Below are positions 5,850 to 6,095 of a stretch of 6,095 nucleotides of DNA, one piece after another. The stretch spans positions 1 through 6,095 of the forward strand of contig JAWWBN010000231.1 in the NCBI GenBank assembly GCA_033720955.1, written 5' to 3'. Both the position numbers and the translations under genes were made by a program. How positions within the stretch are numbered: the first letter of the stretch is position 1; each line of letters opens with the position of its first letter. Below the pieces are notes generated by a model. It was not told the DNA's origin. It searched no databases and saw only the letters and a list, made by a program, of their open reading frames with translations. Source of the DNA: JAWWBN01 sp033720955 (lineage in GTDB: Bacteria; Acidobacteriota; Thermoanaerobaculia; Multivoradales; JAHEKO01).

Positions 5850-6095
5850 CGCGTTGCCGTCGCATCACCGACGCACCGCACGCCTGAGAGCTGATGCTCT
5901 TGGTCGAGCCTGAAAGTACCTTCACGCGAAGCTCGGAACATAGGAGATGCGTACCCGTAGGCGGTCACGATCAAGGCATTCGAAGGGCCCAGCCAAGAGG
6001 TGGCTGGGACGCCTGGCAGGTTGAGGATGTCGACGATGCGGGGAGTTCCGTCGTTATCGTCCTCCAAGAGCACAATGGCTCCGCGAGTCATGTCC
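5846..6095 (-). CDS. Hypothetical protein, C-terminal end (5' part outside window)
   Basis: The leftward frame stays open from the right edge to a TGA at 5846-5848, giving about 82 residues. No family is recognised. The visible sequence alternates short hydrophobic stretches (GAIVLLEDD, RIVDILNLPGV, NALIVTAYGYA) with polar turns, which suggests beta strands, and has a single cysteine near the end. An ATG at 6091 has only 4 bases of window upstream, so it is unclear whether it is the start; the gene probably begins further right. Codon use is coding-like and similar to the 208-aa gene. It converges on that gene, with the large inverted repeat between them. The shortness of the visible part keeps confidence moderate. 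Confidence 0.5.
   Translation of the reverse strand, partial: DMTRGAIVLLEDDNDGTPRIVDILNLPGVPATSWLGPSNALIVTAYGYASPMFRASREGTFRLDQEHQLSGVRCVGDATATR

Noticed and set aside
5500..5925. Leftward open frame (141 aa) overlapping the 208-aa gene and the hairpin
   Set aside because: Most of it is antisense to the better-supported 208-aa gene, and it runs through the large inverted repeat. No domain or ribosome binding site is seen.

Overview
The window carries six protein genes that look real, two of them cut by the window edges, on high-GC bacterial DNA. The lipobox lipoprotein, the Sec signal peptides and the strong Shine-Dalgarno sites point to a bacterium. The extreme G/C bias at third codon positions over bases 1-4560, and the gene types, would fit Acidobacteriota, Gemmatimonadota or a similar high-GC soil, sediment or marine lineage. 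That placement is an inference; no marker gene is present.

Left part (1-4560, very GC-rich). The C-terminal part of a metallo-beta-lactamase-fold hydrolase runs rightward off the left edge and ends at 438. Converging on it is a leftward two-gene unit: a lipoprotein with an HExxH zinc-peptidase-like motif (2785-1715), followed after 31 bp by a PLP enzyme of the glycine C-acetyltransferase (Kbl) type (1683-454). Divergent from the lipoprotein, across an 83-bp gap, is a signal-peptide-bearing metal-dependent amidohydrolase (2869-4560) that keeps the full set of binuclear-site residues. The theme is exported and cytoplasmic hydrolysis plus amino-acid turnover. No dedicated pathway can be assigned.

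Right part (4561-6095, clearly lower GC and relaxed codon use). A 162-bp gap full of short inverted repeats separates the amidohydrolase from two small divergent integral membrane proteins of unknown function: 117 aa leftward and 208 aa rightward. These share a 66-bp intergenic region with a perfect 10-bp palindrome. Downstream of the 208-aa gene lies a large, multi-part inverted repeat (5778-5849). It sits between that gene and the C-terminal end of an unrecognised gene entering from the right edge. The composition change at about 4560 suggests that the right part is accessory or transferred DNA.

No tRNA, rRNA, CRISPR array, complete insertion sequence or recognised defence or secretion system was seen. 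The best candidates for something undescribed are the divergent membrane-protein pair with its flanking structured DNA, and the HExxH lipoprotein.
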